A stretch of 64,000 nucleotides of DNA, from NCBI GenBank assembly GCA_032622095.1, contig CP136062.1, positions 162,128,875-162,192,874 of the forward strand, read 5' to 3'. Below the pieces are notes generated by a model that was not told the origin of the DNA, did no database searches, and saw only the letters and a program-made list of their open reading frames with translations. Shown here piece after piece: positions 43,373 to 54,228 of this stretch. Both the position numbers and the translations under genes were made by a program. This DNA comes from Siphonodentalium dalli. Taxonomy: Eukaryota > Mollusca > Scaphopoda > Gadilida > Siphonodentaliidae. How positions within the stretch are numbered: the first letter of the stretch is position 1; each line of letters begins with the position of its first letter.

Positions 43373-44780
43373 GTGATTATAACATGACAATCTATGAGTT
43401 GCTATCTATCGGCTGGTATTATCAGTCTGTGAACATTATAGTTATATAACATAAAAAACATGAATTTAAGAACACACTATAAACAGATATAGGCCATCTT
43501 TATGTGTATTATTGATTGACCCCTCTTGAATGCTAGATTACATAAGTCAATGATATTGGGTCAAATATATCAATTAATGGTATTATAGATTCTTTTATTT
43601 TTATTTTATTTCACCAAAACATTACATGTATATACCCTTATATGTGTTGTATATATATTGGATGTTCATTTCAAAACTTTTAAGACCGCATATTGTATAT
43701 TATTGCATATTGCCATTCTATTGGTTGAACATATTTGAAATGATCAAATAAATTGTTATTAGGCATACAATTGTTAATTTCAACAGTATACTGACAATGA
43801 GATTGTTACATTATAATATATGACGAATTGCGATCGACAAACTCATTTTATAAGATTTAACCAAAGATTTATTGAATCCTTACAACAAGTCACATTTTCG
43901 TGATTTTTGGGGTGAGGGGTAACATAAACCAAGTTTTCTGAAACGTTGTTACATATTAAACACATACAATGTATTCATCATTTTCAGTATATATGTCCAA
44001 AACATATAAGACTGAACATTGTGAACTATCGCAAATATCCTATGAGTAAATGACCATTTATTGGACCAAAATATTTGAAATGACGAGGATTTTCTTACAA
44101 AACTGCATATGTTTTGTCGAAAAAGATGTTATATTTCAACTTTGGTCATTGTGTATGTAATTGCCATTGCCGTATTTAGAAATGTGATCAAATTGTGTCC
44201 TTTATAGATTCTCATCCATGTTCTATCGGATGCTTATCACAAAAACAATATTTCATGATTTTTGGGGTGAGGGGTAACATAATCCAAAATTTCTAAAATA
44301 CGGTTAAGAATGTGTCCTAGATATTGTATGTGTTGATTAGAGTATACATGTCCAAAAATGCTAAGACCGTAACCTTTGATCTACACTGAAACATTTTTGA
44401 GAAATTGTCTCTTTATTATTCCGAAATAATTGAAACGAGAATGATTATATGACAAAATTGCATGTTTTTGGTACAAAAAGTGATAAATTTCCAATTTGGT
44501 CAGCCTGGGTTGCTACTATCTTCAAAATATGACAATGTCAGGTTGAATGACGCCTTTATTATGCATGCGCCTCAAATTTTTATACCAGTTGGAACGTCAG
44601 TGTGAAATAATGATTGAATTTGACCGCCATTTTGGATTTATACTGGAAACAACGGTTAATATTGATCAGAAACCTGTTTCTAGTTCACTTTCTGAAAGAG
44701 CACACATAACTTGACAAAATATAAAAAAAATGGCACTTTTGGCCAGTCCGTTCCAAAAAAAACGCTAAGTCACTACACTA

Positions 44781-45380
44781 GAGGAAATAACACACATTAT
44801 ATATATAATTATTCCGAATGTGCTGACACTATTTATGATCTGTAATAATTAGTATATTTCTCTAACATTCTTACCAAACTTTCCAGTCAAATGACTAGAT
44901 CATACACCCTCTACATTCCCACAATTAGCATCCATAAGAATCAATAAATCACCATATGGTTTACACAATCGTTTCCAAGGTTTATCAAGCAATAACTCCA
45001 GACTCTTCTGCATAAAATGTGATGAACGACCTATGTCACTTCAAACCGATCATGTGCATGCGCTCGCTGCATGTTGTTATTTGAAGACTGTGTTGGAATT
45101 TGAACAATGTTACTAATAATTTTGGTAGTTTTGAAAAGTTGTTCATGTTAATAATATTCTATTAAATGTACTGGTATATGATTATAAGGAATGACTGGAA
45201 GATCGAATGGGGTCATTGGTTTTGACCGGCAGAGTAATTAAATAAAGTTTGTTTGAATTGAATTGCTTTACACTAAAACATAATTTGTATCACTGCAATA
45301 CAGAGTGAAAAATGTATATACAGAGCAATATACAAAATTTTAGTATGGCCGTTGAGTTTGGCGGTCGTGGTCCGTAAGTC
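44781..45380. other. Intronic sequence with a possible LINE 3' end
   Basis: 45225-45265 reads AATTAAATAAAGTTTGTTTG followed by AATTGAATTG, like the 3' tail of some LINEs on the plus strand. The body upstream is not recognisable. Confidence 0.3.
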
Positions 45381-45384
45381 TTTG

Positions 45385-45592
45385 TCATCATCATCGTCAT
45401 CATCATCATCATCACGATCATCTTCATCATCATCATCATCATTGTCGTCGTCCTCATTGCCAACACTATCATCATCAACATCAATCATCATCATTATCAT
45501 AATCATCATCATTATCATAATCATCATCATCATTAGCGCCATCATCGTCATGATTGTTTCAACATCATCATCATGTATATAGTCATTATCTT

Positions 45593-45624
<32 letters not shown>

Positions 45625-45790
45625 ACGTCAACAAAATCATAATCATCCTCATCAGTGTCATAGTCATCTTCGTCTCATCACTATCGTCGTCCCGTTGCCA
45701 TTATCGTTATCGTGGTTGCATGTCACCATTATCGTCCTAATCATCACAATCGTCATCATCTCCATCATAGTTGCTGCCTTTGTCATCAAC
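45385..45790. repeat. (CAT)n/(TCATCA)n microsatellite
   Basis: About 400 bp of TCATCA units with TCG and TTA interruptions. The Ser/Ile or Asp/Met-rich frames on both strands are translations of the repeat. Confidence 0.95.
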
Positions 45791-45879
45791 TAGGCTTATC
45801 ATTTAGTTTAATTAGTCAATCCTAATTTCGTAAATTTTCAAACGACTCAGTGCATGGTTTTTGTGACATCCAAATTTGC

Positions 45880-48160
45880 TCTCGACTGACAAATGATAAG
45901 GTATATCATTTGCAGCTGATCGAATTCCCTCGGAGATATGCACTGCCATCAATGCCTTTAATTTATAAGAATATAAAGTTTTATGCTCTAATTTGGAACA
46001 ACGATCTTCAACTAATTTTGACCATTCTTGCCTTTATAATTATTGAAATTGAGTATCTTCCCATTTCTCTGTAGACCATGAAATTTGGTGTAGATGTTTT
46101 CATTCATAATAAATACTTGATAAATTTTCGATGGACTATAATAAAATAATTTCTAAACTGTCGGTATTTTCGAACCCCCAGACTTAACTGCCATACATCA
46201 AGATTGGCCCAACCATTGTATCAAACAGTCTGAGCGTCAAATCACATGGCATGTTGAGCTTTCAGTTTCTATGGAGGGCTGAGTATGACTGATTCTTTGC
46301 ACCGCCTTACAGAACCGACCATTTCGGAAAAATTGTACTCCCAGATAACAGAAAATATCAACTGTTTCTACACTGGTCCCATTCATCGTGAATTTGTACT
46401 CAGTTTTTGTTTTTTTGTTAGCTCATTATTTTTGTTTTCTCGACATTAACTGTTAATCTCCATGATTCGGTGTAATACGCAAATTAATTTAATGCCCTTT
46501 GTAAACCATCTGAGCTCTCGGCCATCAGAATGGTGTCAATTGTGCATAAAGGATGCACAACAGTTTAAGGTATTCACCGAACTGGTAAAAAAAAAGGATC
46601 ACCAATATCATTAAGGCCTTGTATACCACTATCAGATAGAAAGTCGTCCAGGTTGTTTAAGAATATTGAGAATAGGAAGGGGGATAGGCTCACTCACTGC
46701 CTCACACCTATGTTGCATGAAAATACATCTAATGTGGAGTCCTCTTTTTGATACACGATTTAATGCCATCATACATACTTCTGATTATCTTAAACAGTTT
46801 CCCTCCAATAATACTTTTCAAAAGTTTATACATCAACCCTTTTCTCCAAACCATATCAAACGCTTTTCTTAAATCGATAAAGGAACAAAATAACCTCTTA
46901 TTTCTCAACAAATAGATCTCAATCAACGAATAAATTATGAACATATTATCAGTCGTTAAAACGTTTGCTCTGAACCAAGCTTGGTTGTCATTTAGTAGAC
47001 GCAATTTATCAGAATATGAATCCAGTCTGATGTTTAATACACCTGAGAATACTTTACTCATACAGCTCAATAAAGTGACCCCACTGTAGGAATCAGCATT
47101 TCTCCTGTTGCCTTTCTTTTTATATATAAACCCTGAACCCAAACTGTCTGGATATTTTCCAGAGTCTAGTATTGCATTGATAAGCTGTTTATAAACTGGA
47201 ACCATTATATACTGTGCTCGCTTGATATATTCGTTAGTGATTTCATGATCGGGCCTGGCTGCCTTGCCATTTTTAAGTGATTCGATAACTTTAAGAATTT
47301 TGGTTTTTCTGATTGGGTCATCTAGTCCCTCATCGGTGCATTCATCACATTTCATCTAATAATATATCTATATATTATCAGTCGTATCATCTGTAGTTTC
47401 GTTAATAGATTTGAAATGTTCTATCGAGAACTCTTCCATTGGTACATATATGTGACCCACTATCATCGCTATAATTTCCAGTGGTATGCTGTCGCAGTAT
47501 TCTCCAAAAGTCTTTAGCTGTCATGTTTGACCATAAATTGCGAATGCAATCTTCATTGTTTTCGTGATTTTTTGGTTTATAATTTTTTTATGTCTTACCC
47601 GCCTCTTTAAACACACGTTTATTTCTACCAGTTTTATTCCAGGTATACTTTACTTGTGCTTTTCTACAACGCTTCTGTTGATTTCGGCAATCCTCATCAA
47701 ACCATTGCTTGTTGAATGCTTTTGTCTGAGCATGATTATTCTTCCGATAGCGACCAAACACCTTTCAGTGGAGTCAATCAATAAATTTCTGATTTCATAA
47801 CAAGCTTGCTCTACATTGGATACATGTTTGTGTGCCAAGTAAGCCGTAAATTGAATGTCTGCTAAGCTCGAAGTCGAACGAACTGTCAGGAATTAATCCC
47901 AGATATGAATGTACTCAGAATTATTGCATTGTTAAAAAAAATAAAAAATTTGTGCTGCTCTAGAGTTAAAATCTCCCATAAGCAAGACCCCATTCGCCCT
48001 CGCATTTCAGCGTGCCTATTTCAGTTCCAATCTCTATCCCCCAGTTGTCGGAACCTAGGTAGACCCCGCCTACCAGTATGCTATGCTTATTGTTAGTGAT
48101 ACGGAGCCAGACTATGCAGTCTGATTCTTTCTGAATTGTATGACAAAAATAATTTTGCAT
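45880..48160 (-). pseudogene. Non-LTR retrotransposon remnant: endonuclease to reverse transcriptase
   Basis: In minus-strand order. Endonuclease piece: DCIVWLRITNNKHSILVGGVY (48125-48065), then the GEWGLAYGRF segment at the position of the GDFN motif (about 47990). Linker: QACYEIRNLLIDSTERCL (47805-47750) and CRNQQKRCRKAQVKYTW (about 47690). Reverse transcriptase 47355-46729: KNGKAARPDHEITNEYIK, YSGVTLLSCMSKVFSGVLN, NDNQAWFRANVLTTDN, CSFIDLRKAFDMVWRKGL. Further frames: LFDTMVGPILMYGS (about 46240-46200). The YADD box is not readable (it decays near 46560), and several stops and frameshifts are present. CR1/Jockey-like group inferred. It is a dead copy in the same orientation as the host gene. 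Confidence 0.8.
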
Positions 48161-48218
48161 GCGCTTGCTTACAGGTTATCGTCGTCCACATGTTTTGTGC
48201 AAAAATAAAACAAATACT

Positions 48219-48337
48219 GCAAATAGTGTGTCTGTCATTTTCAGAATGAGGTCCCCAGAGGGTGAATTTAGTGATGATATCCTGCAAAGCAAGCTAGCAT
48301 CAACCAATTCACCATCTGGGAACATCATTCTGCTTAG
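48219..48337. mobile_element. GAGGTCCCC family fragment
   Basis: AATAGTGTGTCTGTCATTTTC..GAGGGTGAATTTAGTGATG and the inverted arm ACCAATTCACCATCTGGGAA. The right terminal motif is missing. Confidence 0.6.
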
Positions 48338-48339
48338 GT

Positions 48340-49108
48340 GTCATCATCTGGGAAGTATTTATAGTCTCAAATTAACAGTTTTTACTTTTTCCTTTCTGAG
48401 AAGTTTCTATAGAGCGGTACCGTGTGACGTCACTAATCCCAGCATGCACTGCAGACGCCATGTTGGAGGTAGCAATGAATATAAACAAACACACGTGTGT
48501 GCGGAGTTCATTATAATCAAGTGTATCTCTTTCGTGTATCATGCCTCTCAATTGTTTTGTTAATGGTTGTACGCACATATAAAATTACAAACTAAAAATT
48601 CAAAATAGTATAGTCCCGATCGATGATGTGTCATGAAAATTAATTGCGCCGCGAGTACTTTTTATGTTCGTTATATATGTACATGAATCTGCTATAACAC
48701 CGTGGTGATATTGACTTCAAATTTCTGCTATTCAAACTTTAAATATGCATATTTAGAGAATTATACAAGTATAGTTCCGAACGGGTAAGGCCTACAAGTA
48801 TACATCTATACATGTCGCATAGAAAGGACAGATGCCATGCTAACCTGTATAGTGTATGATATTCTGCGAACGTTTAACTTAATCGAAGTTAATCCGTTTG
48901 AGAATCTAAAGCTTCCTCCACATGGCTGCGACAATACACACATGTAAATGGGAATCAACAAGTTTTCCAAGAGAATGACAAGAAATTTAACACATTGCAT
49001 GTGATTCGCGCTGTGTACATGCAATATTCGTCGAACGAGTTCACTTTGTGCTATTGTTGCCACATGACAAGTAACTGACTCCATCATCGGCGTTTTTCTT
49101 TCATGTAC
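48340..49108. other. Unannotated sequence
   Basis: No element boundary or exon recognised; frames are short. Confidence 0.35.
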
Positions 49109-49112
49109 TTAA

Positions 49113-49844
49113 CCCTTTGAACCCTGACGTCCTGAACGTTAAATGGCCCCAACCCGAGGCGCCTGACGTTATATAGTGTTTCCGACGACGTAACTCATAA
49201 TGCTCTTAACTGGGACGTATATACATGTATACATGCTCAACTAAACGGCAATATACTATGCTAACTGAACTAGTTTGCGATGAAATATGTCACACAGTAT
49301 TAATTTCAACGAGACAGTCGATTCCACGTCCAATATACATGTATATTATATTGCGGCTTCCTTTGGTCGCGCTATATATTTATCATGAAATAGCCTACGA
49401 TAAAACGCATTTCTCTAAATGCACATGTGTGCGTGCGCAAAGAGACCCCCGTTTCCAATTTGGCTGCTAAAGTCAGAGCTATGAACATGGATGTGACTCA
49501 TTTGCGCAAAGTAGAATTCTAGTTAATTTGGGCTTTGATCGCGAAATTTCTACCGAAATACTTCCCCTTTTCTGGCGATAAAAAAAACGATTTTTTTCTC
49601 AAAATATGCCTCTGCGCATGCGCGAAAAAACAGAACCTCTGTCACCAGGTTGTCTATCAAAGTCACATGGGTAAACATGTGACGCGTGTGTGCAAAGTAG
49701 AAGTAAACCTCTAGTTGATAGGTGCGTTTGTTGAGCTGTAATTTCGTGTCAAATAACGTCTGATTTCCGGACCGTTATTCCGGTCTCCCGGGATATAGGA
49801 ATATAAGGATTGGACCGGTATTCCGGTCTCTCGGGTTCAAAGGG
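49113..49844. mobile_element. piggyBac-like TTAA element, GAACCC type
   Basis: TTAA (49109-49112)-CCCTTTGAACCCTGACG ... TCTCGGGTTCAAAGGG-TTAA (49845-49848), 732 bp. Richer in CpG than its surroundings (GACGTCC, GCGCATGCGCG). No hairpin core of the TCTCTTATATATGCGAG type and no transposase frame. Confidence 0.75.
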
Positions 49845-49848
49845 TTAA

Positions 49849-51180
49849 AGGTACGGTTGGCCTTGGCGGTGGGTATTCTGTGAAAATATTTCCACCCGTC
49901 AAAAACCGCCACAAACAGAAAGAACAACAAAATGTAGACAGACTTTGTCCGTATACAAATAAGAAATATCGCATAAACAGTATGTTATTGTCATATTTTT
50001 GACCATTGTTATGTAAACAAAAGCATAAAAAGTTACTTTTCTGGTGTTTGTTTATATTATGATGGTAAACATAAAGAGCGTTCTTTGTGGGTGAATTCCT
50101 GATATGGAACTAATAAAGAGCGTTTATGCCATTTGTGTGTGATCAGCCAGCAGCATTGCGCTGTCTTCTGTAACACAATCAGGCTCTTGCTTAGATAAAA
50201 TATAGTAAATCTTTATGATAACATGCTGTTTACGCGATGGTCATGGTATATATGAACGAAACTGTATGCGTTTTAATGTTTTTCTGTTTACGGTGATTGG
50301 AACAAATATGAATATTTTCGACAACTAAGGCCGCACGTACCTTTAATGGTGGCCGAATAAGATGTGGAATTAGACAAAACACTATTTGATAATCCTTTGC
50401 ATCCGGTCGCAAAGTTGTTGACACCTTTAATGTGACTCAGCCACGGTTATGTATATCGTTATATTTATTTTTGCCAACTTTAAATTTGATGCCTGGGGTG
50501 TACTGTTTGACAAATGAGAGATTATATATTAATTACGACATGTACACCTCCGGTCGGCTTCAAGTTATTTCATCAAGGCGGGAGCTATAAATTAGCACTG
50601 TTCCAATAAATTCGCTCTTCTGTTGTTGCTCTATTTGTTTTTGTTATCAAACGATTGTCACTTTTACAAGATGCTTCTACACACACATAGCCATCTTGCT
50701 TGAAAACATCGGAAAGAAGCTATATTGTCGTGTTACACGCATACAGCGTTTTAAAACGCACAATTGCCTAAATGCAATACCAGGGAGCTCATTTGTTTCG
50801 ATAATACATGGACTACATTATCGTTCATTGAAAACTAATTAGGTAAGCCTGTAATAATTTTATTTCAAAACATAACTGTGATTAACACGAATGTAATGGT
50901 GTATGTATGGATATGTAACATTTGGCGACAGTTCCGAGTCTGCACTCCATTCCTTTTAATAAATATCGCACCCCTATAGTAAGTTTATCTAACATTTCGA
51001 TGTATTCTTTTAGAACTGTTGTTCATGATTATAAATAGCGCTGGCAAATATTGTAACTAATTCCGTCGAAGCCATAACGAGAGGTTTTAAAAGTAGCTTT
51101 CTTAATTAATCATATTAACTCAGTGCTTGCTTATGGACGTCTATACCTCCAACATGACAGCGCGTCCCGTATCCAATCAC
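49849..51180. other. Unannotated sequence
   Basis: No splice-bounded cysteine-rich exon and no element boundary recognised. Confidence 0.35.
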
Positions 51181-51189
51181 GTGTGGGCT

Positions 51190-51258
51190 ACTATCACTAA
51201 ATTCACCCTCTGGGAACCTCATTCTGCAATTGACAGATATACACTATTTGCAGGCTTG
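51190..51258. mobile_element. GAGGTCCCC family, right half
   Basis: CACTAAATTCACCCTCTGGG..CTCATTCTGCAATTGACAG and CACTATTTGCAGGCTTG. The left half is absent. Confidence 0.55.
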
Positions 51259-51602
51259 AATACTTTTCAGCCTTTCAGTTATCGTGTAGTCGATTCGACT
51301 GTATTCACGTCAAGCAATGATTGTATTGTCATTTTGCGCTTCATCAGACCTCACAAAATAACATTGTCTCTCTTAATATATTTTACATGATTTATATTAC
51401 AAACTGAGCGATGTATGAATCATTACTATTCCTCTTCAGACAAATGTTTAATTCACTATATTTAATATTTATTTTGTCATATACCAGATGATGGCAGGAA
51501 GACAGCCTTCTTGGTTATGCTGTTCCCGATAACTCATTATTGTCAAGTTATATTTTCATTGTTGTGTACATGTATTGAGTTATAAATAAATATTCATATA
51601 TA

Positions 51603-51746
51603 CAGTAATGCCCTAAGAAATCGACCCCTTAACCACAGTAGAATTATGGTAACTTTTCAGGATTTAGTAGGAAATATAGTTGCCATTCATTGGAAAGCTC
51701 TCCACGAGAGCTGTGGTTAAGGGGTCGATAACTTAGGGCATTACTA
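51603..51746. mobile_element. CAGTAATGCCC MITE, internally deleted
   Basis: Left arm to GAAAGCTCTCCACGAGAG, then directly CTGTGGTTAAGGGGTCGATA..GGGCATTACTA. Confidence 0.7.
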
Positions 51747-52164
51747 TATAGTCATAGTCATGAGTTATACAAGATGCATCATTCTCATTGTATATTGTTT
51801 ACATTTATGTATTTCTGTCAGTTCCACTTCAAAGGAACGAATGGTCTTTGTTTTAGAAATAGCAGTTACCAAATTAAGAAAATTTACTCAAGAATATACT
51901 AGCAGTATAGTATAATGATAGTATGAATGAGATATTATCCACCAAAACACATTTTGTGTGAGCTGAGCGTTTGTTTATTTATACAGCTCGTAAATAGGAA
52001 GAGATAAGCAAAACACTCAAAAGTTGAAAACTGTGGCAATATTTTTAGGAGAATGATTCACGGTGACCCATTCAACACCTAAATCTTGAGTTGTAAATAA
52101 CTTGGTGGCATTTCTAACCAAAGTTCACTTAGTGGGGTCTCCCCAGAGTTTGCTTACATAACAT

Positions 52165-52310
52165 GGATAGGATAGGATAGGATAGTTTATTTACAATACA
52201 CACGAATGATACAGTGGCAGTAATACATAATAAATTATAACAGTGTATTGTCGGGGGTAGCTTAGCCCTATCGGGCTGTCTTCCTGCTACCCCCTAAAAC
52301 AAGTATAACT
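52165..52310 (-). repeat. Possible LINE 3' end with (ATCCT)n tail
   Basis: Read on the minus strand, ...GTGTATTGTAAATAAACTAT is followed by four CCTAT units and stops. A short pentanucleotide tail after AATAAA-like sequence is typical of some LINE 3' ends. No coding remnant is visible. Confidence 0.35.
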
Positions 52311-52579
52311 ATACATAATAGCATAGATGCTTGTATTTCAGATCCACGCACTTGTACAGACTATAGTCATATATAAAACTTTTTAGAATCTAGTACTTAG
52401 GGCATATGGTGTGTGTTTACATAACACAGAATACTAACATGACAATAACATGCAATTTATGCAATATTTATGATTGGTTGGTATAAAAAAGAAATTTGTC
52501 TATAATATAATATTCTATCTGTTTATTGCGGTTTTAACGGATATGACTATTTTAAAAACAATGATTATCATATCTTTAA

Positions 52580-53238
52580 GCAAGCCTGCAAATAGTGTGT
52601 TTGTCATTTGCAGAATGAGGTCCCCAGAGGGTGAATTTACCCTCGATCAACCTCATTCTGCTTAGGCCTCAACTGCTATGGGAAACCTAGGACCAGATTG
52701 AAGTTCCCAGTGGACAGTTGAAGATGGTGATGTTCACACATTAATTAGTCACCTTGATTATGCATTTTATCTTCTGCAAAATAGGGGATATAGAAACTTC
52801 CCAAAAGGGAATAAGAACTAAAAACATTGTTAATTTGAGACTATATATACTTTCCGGAAGAGGAGGCCCAATAGGGATCGGCCAAATTGTAAAAGAGTTG
52901 TGATACCCCTACCCTTGGTAGAACAAGTTGAAATCTATATCATTTATGAAAATGATTCTTGGTCTTTCCAGACTTAGTGGCAGCTATGTATATTAAGACT
53001 ATTTGTGAATGTGGGCTAGCATCACCAAATTCACCCTCTGGGAACCTCATTCTGCTTAGTCCTGCTATGGGAGACATATGGGATCAGATTGAAGTTCCCC
53101 AGTTGAAGTTGGTGATGTTCATCCATTAGTCACCTCGATTATGCATTTTATCTTCTGTGTGGGATAACATAACTAAATTCACCCTCTGGGGACCTCATTC
53201 TGCAAATGACAGGCACACTATTTGTAGACTTGAATGAT
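52580..53238. mobile_element. GAGGTCCCC family complex
   Basis: Arms at about 52584-52640, 53015-53060 and 53166-53238. Between them are two copies of the segment GGGAGACCTAGGATCAGATTG..GATGTTCACCCATTAG..GATTATGCATTTTATCTTCTG also found at 5850-5930. The right end has CACACTATTTGTAGACTTGAA. Confidence 0.6.
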
Positions 53239-53248
53239 GCGCTCGATC

Positions 53249-54177
53249 AAGCCTTGAAATAATTATTGTCACGGTGGCTGTCAAAATGACAGACACCAAA
53301 TGGATGGTGGCTGTCATTTTCTGGTCGGTGTCTGTCAAAATTATGTGCTGTCAAATGTTCTCATATCTTATTTTTATGTGATAAATAATGCTTCAGTACC
53401 ATGTAATATAATCTTCTGTGACCTTAAAAAGTTACTCAGTGCTACTACTACCATCATGCTTTGTTTATAATAGAAATGTGTCGATCCATCAACCCAAGAT
53501 CTATTAAAGTCCTGTTGAAATTTCTATTTCCTTGACTTTGGAGATGCAGTATTTGCATTTTAAAGGTGGTATATAAACAACCCCCTTCTTGTCTGCATTA
53601 AATTAAAATTGCAACCACCAAATAAGGTTGTGCTCCGGCAATTTGGAAATCCATTTGAGAACTGTGGTTACTTTTACTGTTCGACCAGTGATCCCCCCCC
53701 CCCCCCCGTTTCATTATTTCATATAATTAAATACTGCTTTAAACTTCCGTACATCAATCGTACTGCTAGACAAGGAGTACAGGCATTTTTTGTTTCTTAA
53801 TTCTTATTTTAAAAATCGTATAAATGACCTTGATTTAAATCGGAAGTGTTAAAAGGTGAACGGTAAGCCAATAATTACGAACCGCACTTAAAACGAAACA
53901 AAACTTCCGAGTTGCTGACGTGATTAAAGAACAACGCGATATCTGATATAGCCATAAGAAACTACACGATACATTCACATATCTAATGGTTTTGTTCGAT
54001 CCAGATTTGCAAAGAACCAAAAATAACTTGACAGAAATGTCTTATCCAGTTCTATTTTATCTGATGGGAGTAGAAATATGCTGTCGGACAAAATGTCCGA
54101 CCAGACGCAAATTGTGTCGGTCAAAGCTGTACAAGGTGACTGTCATTGACCGTGACCAACCACTTATTTCAAGCCTT
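53249..54177. mobile_element. Likely Mutator-like element with 10-bp target duplication
   Basis: The ends AAGCCTTGAAATAATTATTG and (inverted from the right) AAGGCTTGAAATAAGTGG match apart from few bases. GCGCTCGATC is directly repeated at 53239-53248 and 54178-54187. A 9-11 bp duplication points to Mutator-like elements; the assignment is an inference. CTGTCA/TGACAG words recur just inside both ends. No transposase frame. Confidence 0.65.
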
Positions 54178-54228
54178 GCGCTCGATCATTGTGGAGATAC
54201 AGAAATTCTAAAATGACAACAGCAAGCA

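Larger units (their letters stand above)
40057..44780. mobile_element. 4.7-kb giant inverted repeat
   Basis: The outer ends TAGTGTAGTGACTTAGCG and CGCTAAGTCACTACACTA are inverted repeats, and inverted similarity continues inward. The left arm is about 40057-42680 and the right arm about 43060-44780. The right arm lacks the counterpart of roughly 41800-42590 and a short block near the cysteine tail. Recurring CCTCACCCCAAAAATCATGAA/TTTTTGGGGTGAGGGGTAAC blocks help align the arms. The loop (about 42680-43060) and inner arms hold broken pieces of one gene family. A target duplication is not certain (GAG on both sides). Confidence 0.75.

Noticed and set aside
44870-45010. Endonuclease-like piece on the minus strand (GDLLILMDANCG)
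   Set aside because: Only a short, weak resemblance to LINE endonuclease motifs without neighbouring motifs; not distinguishable from chance.
45273-45793. Asp/Met-rich and Ser-rich proteins
   Set aside because: They are frames of a (CAT)n microsatellite, open on both strands.
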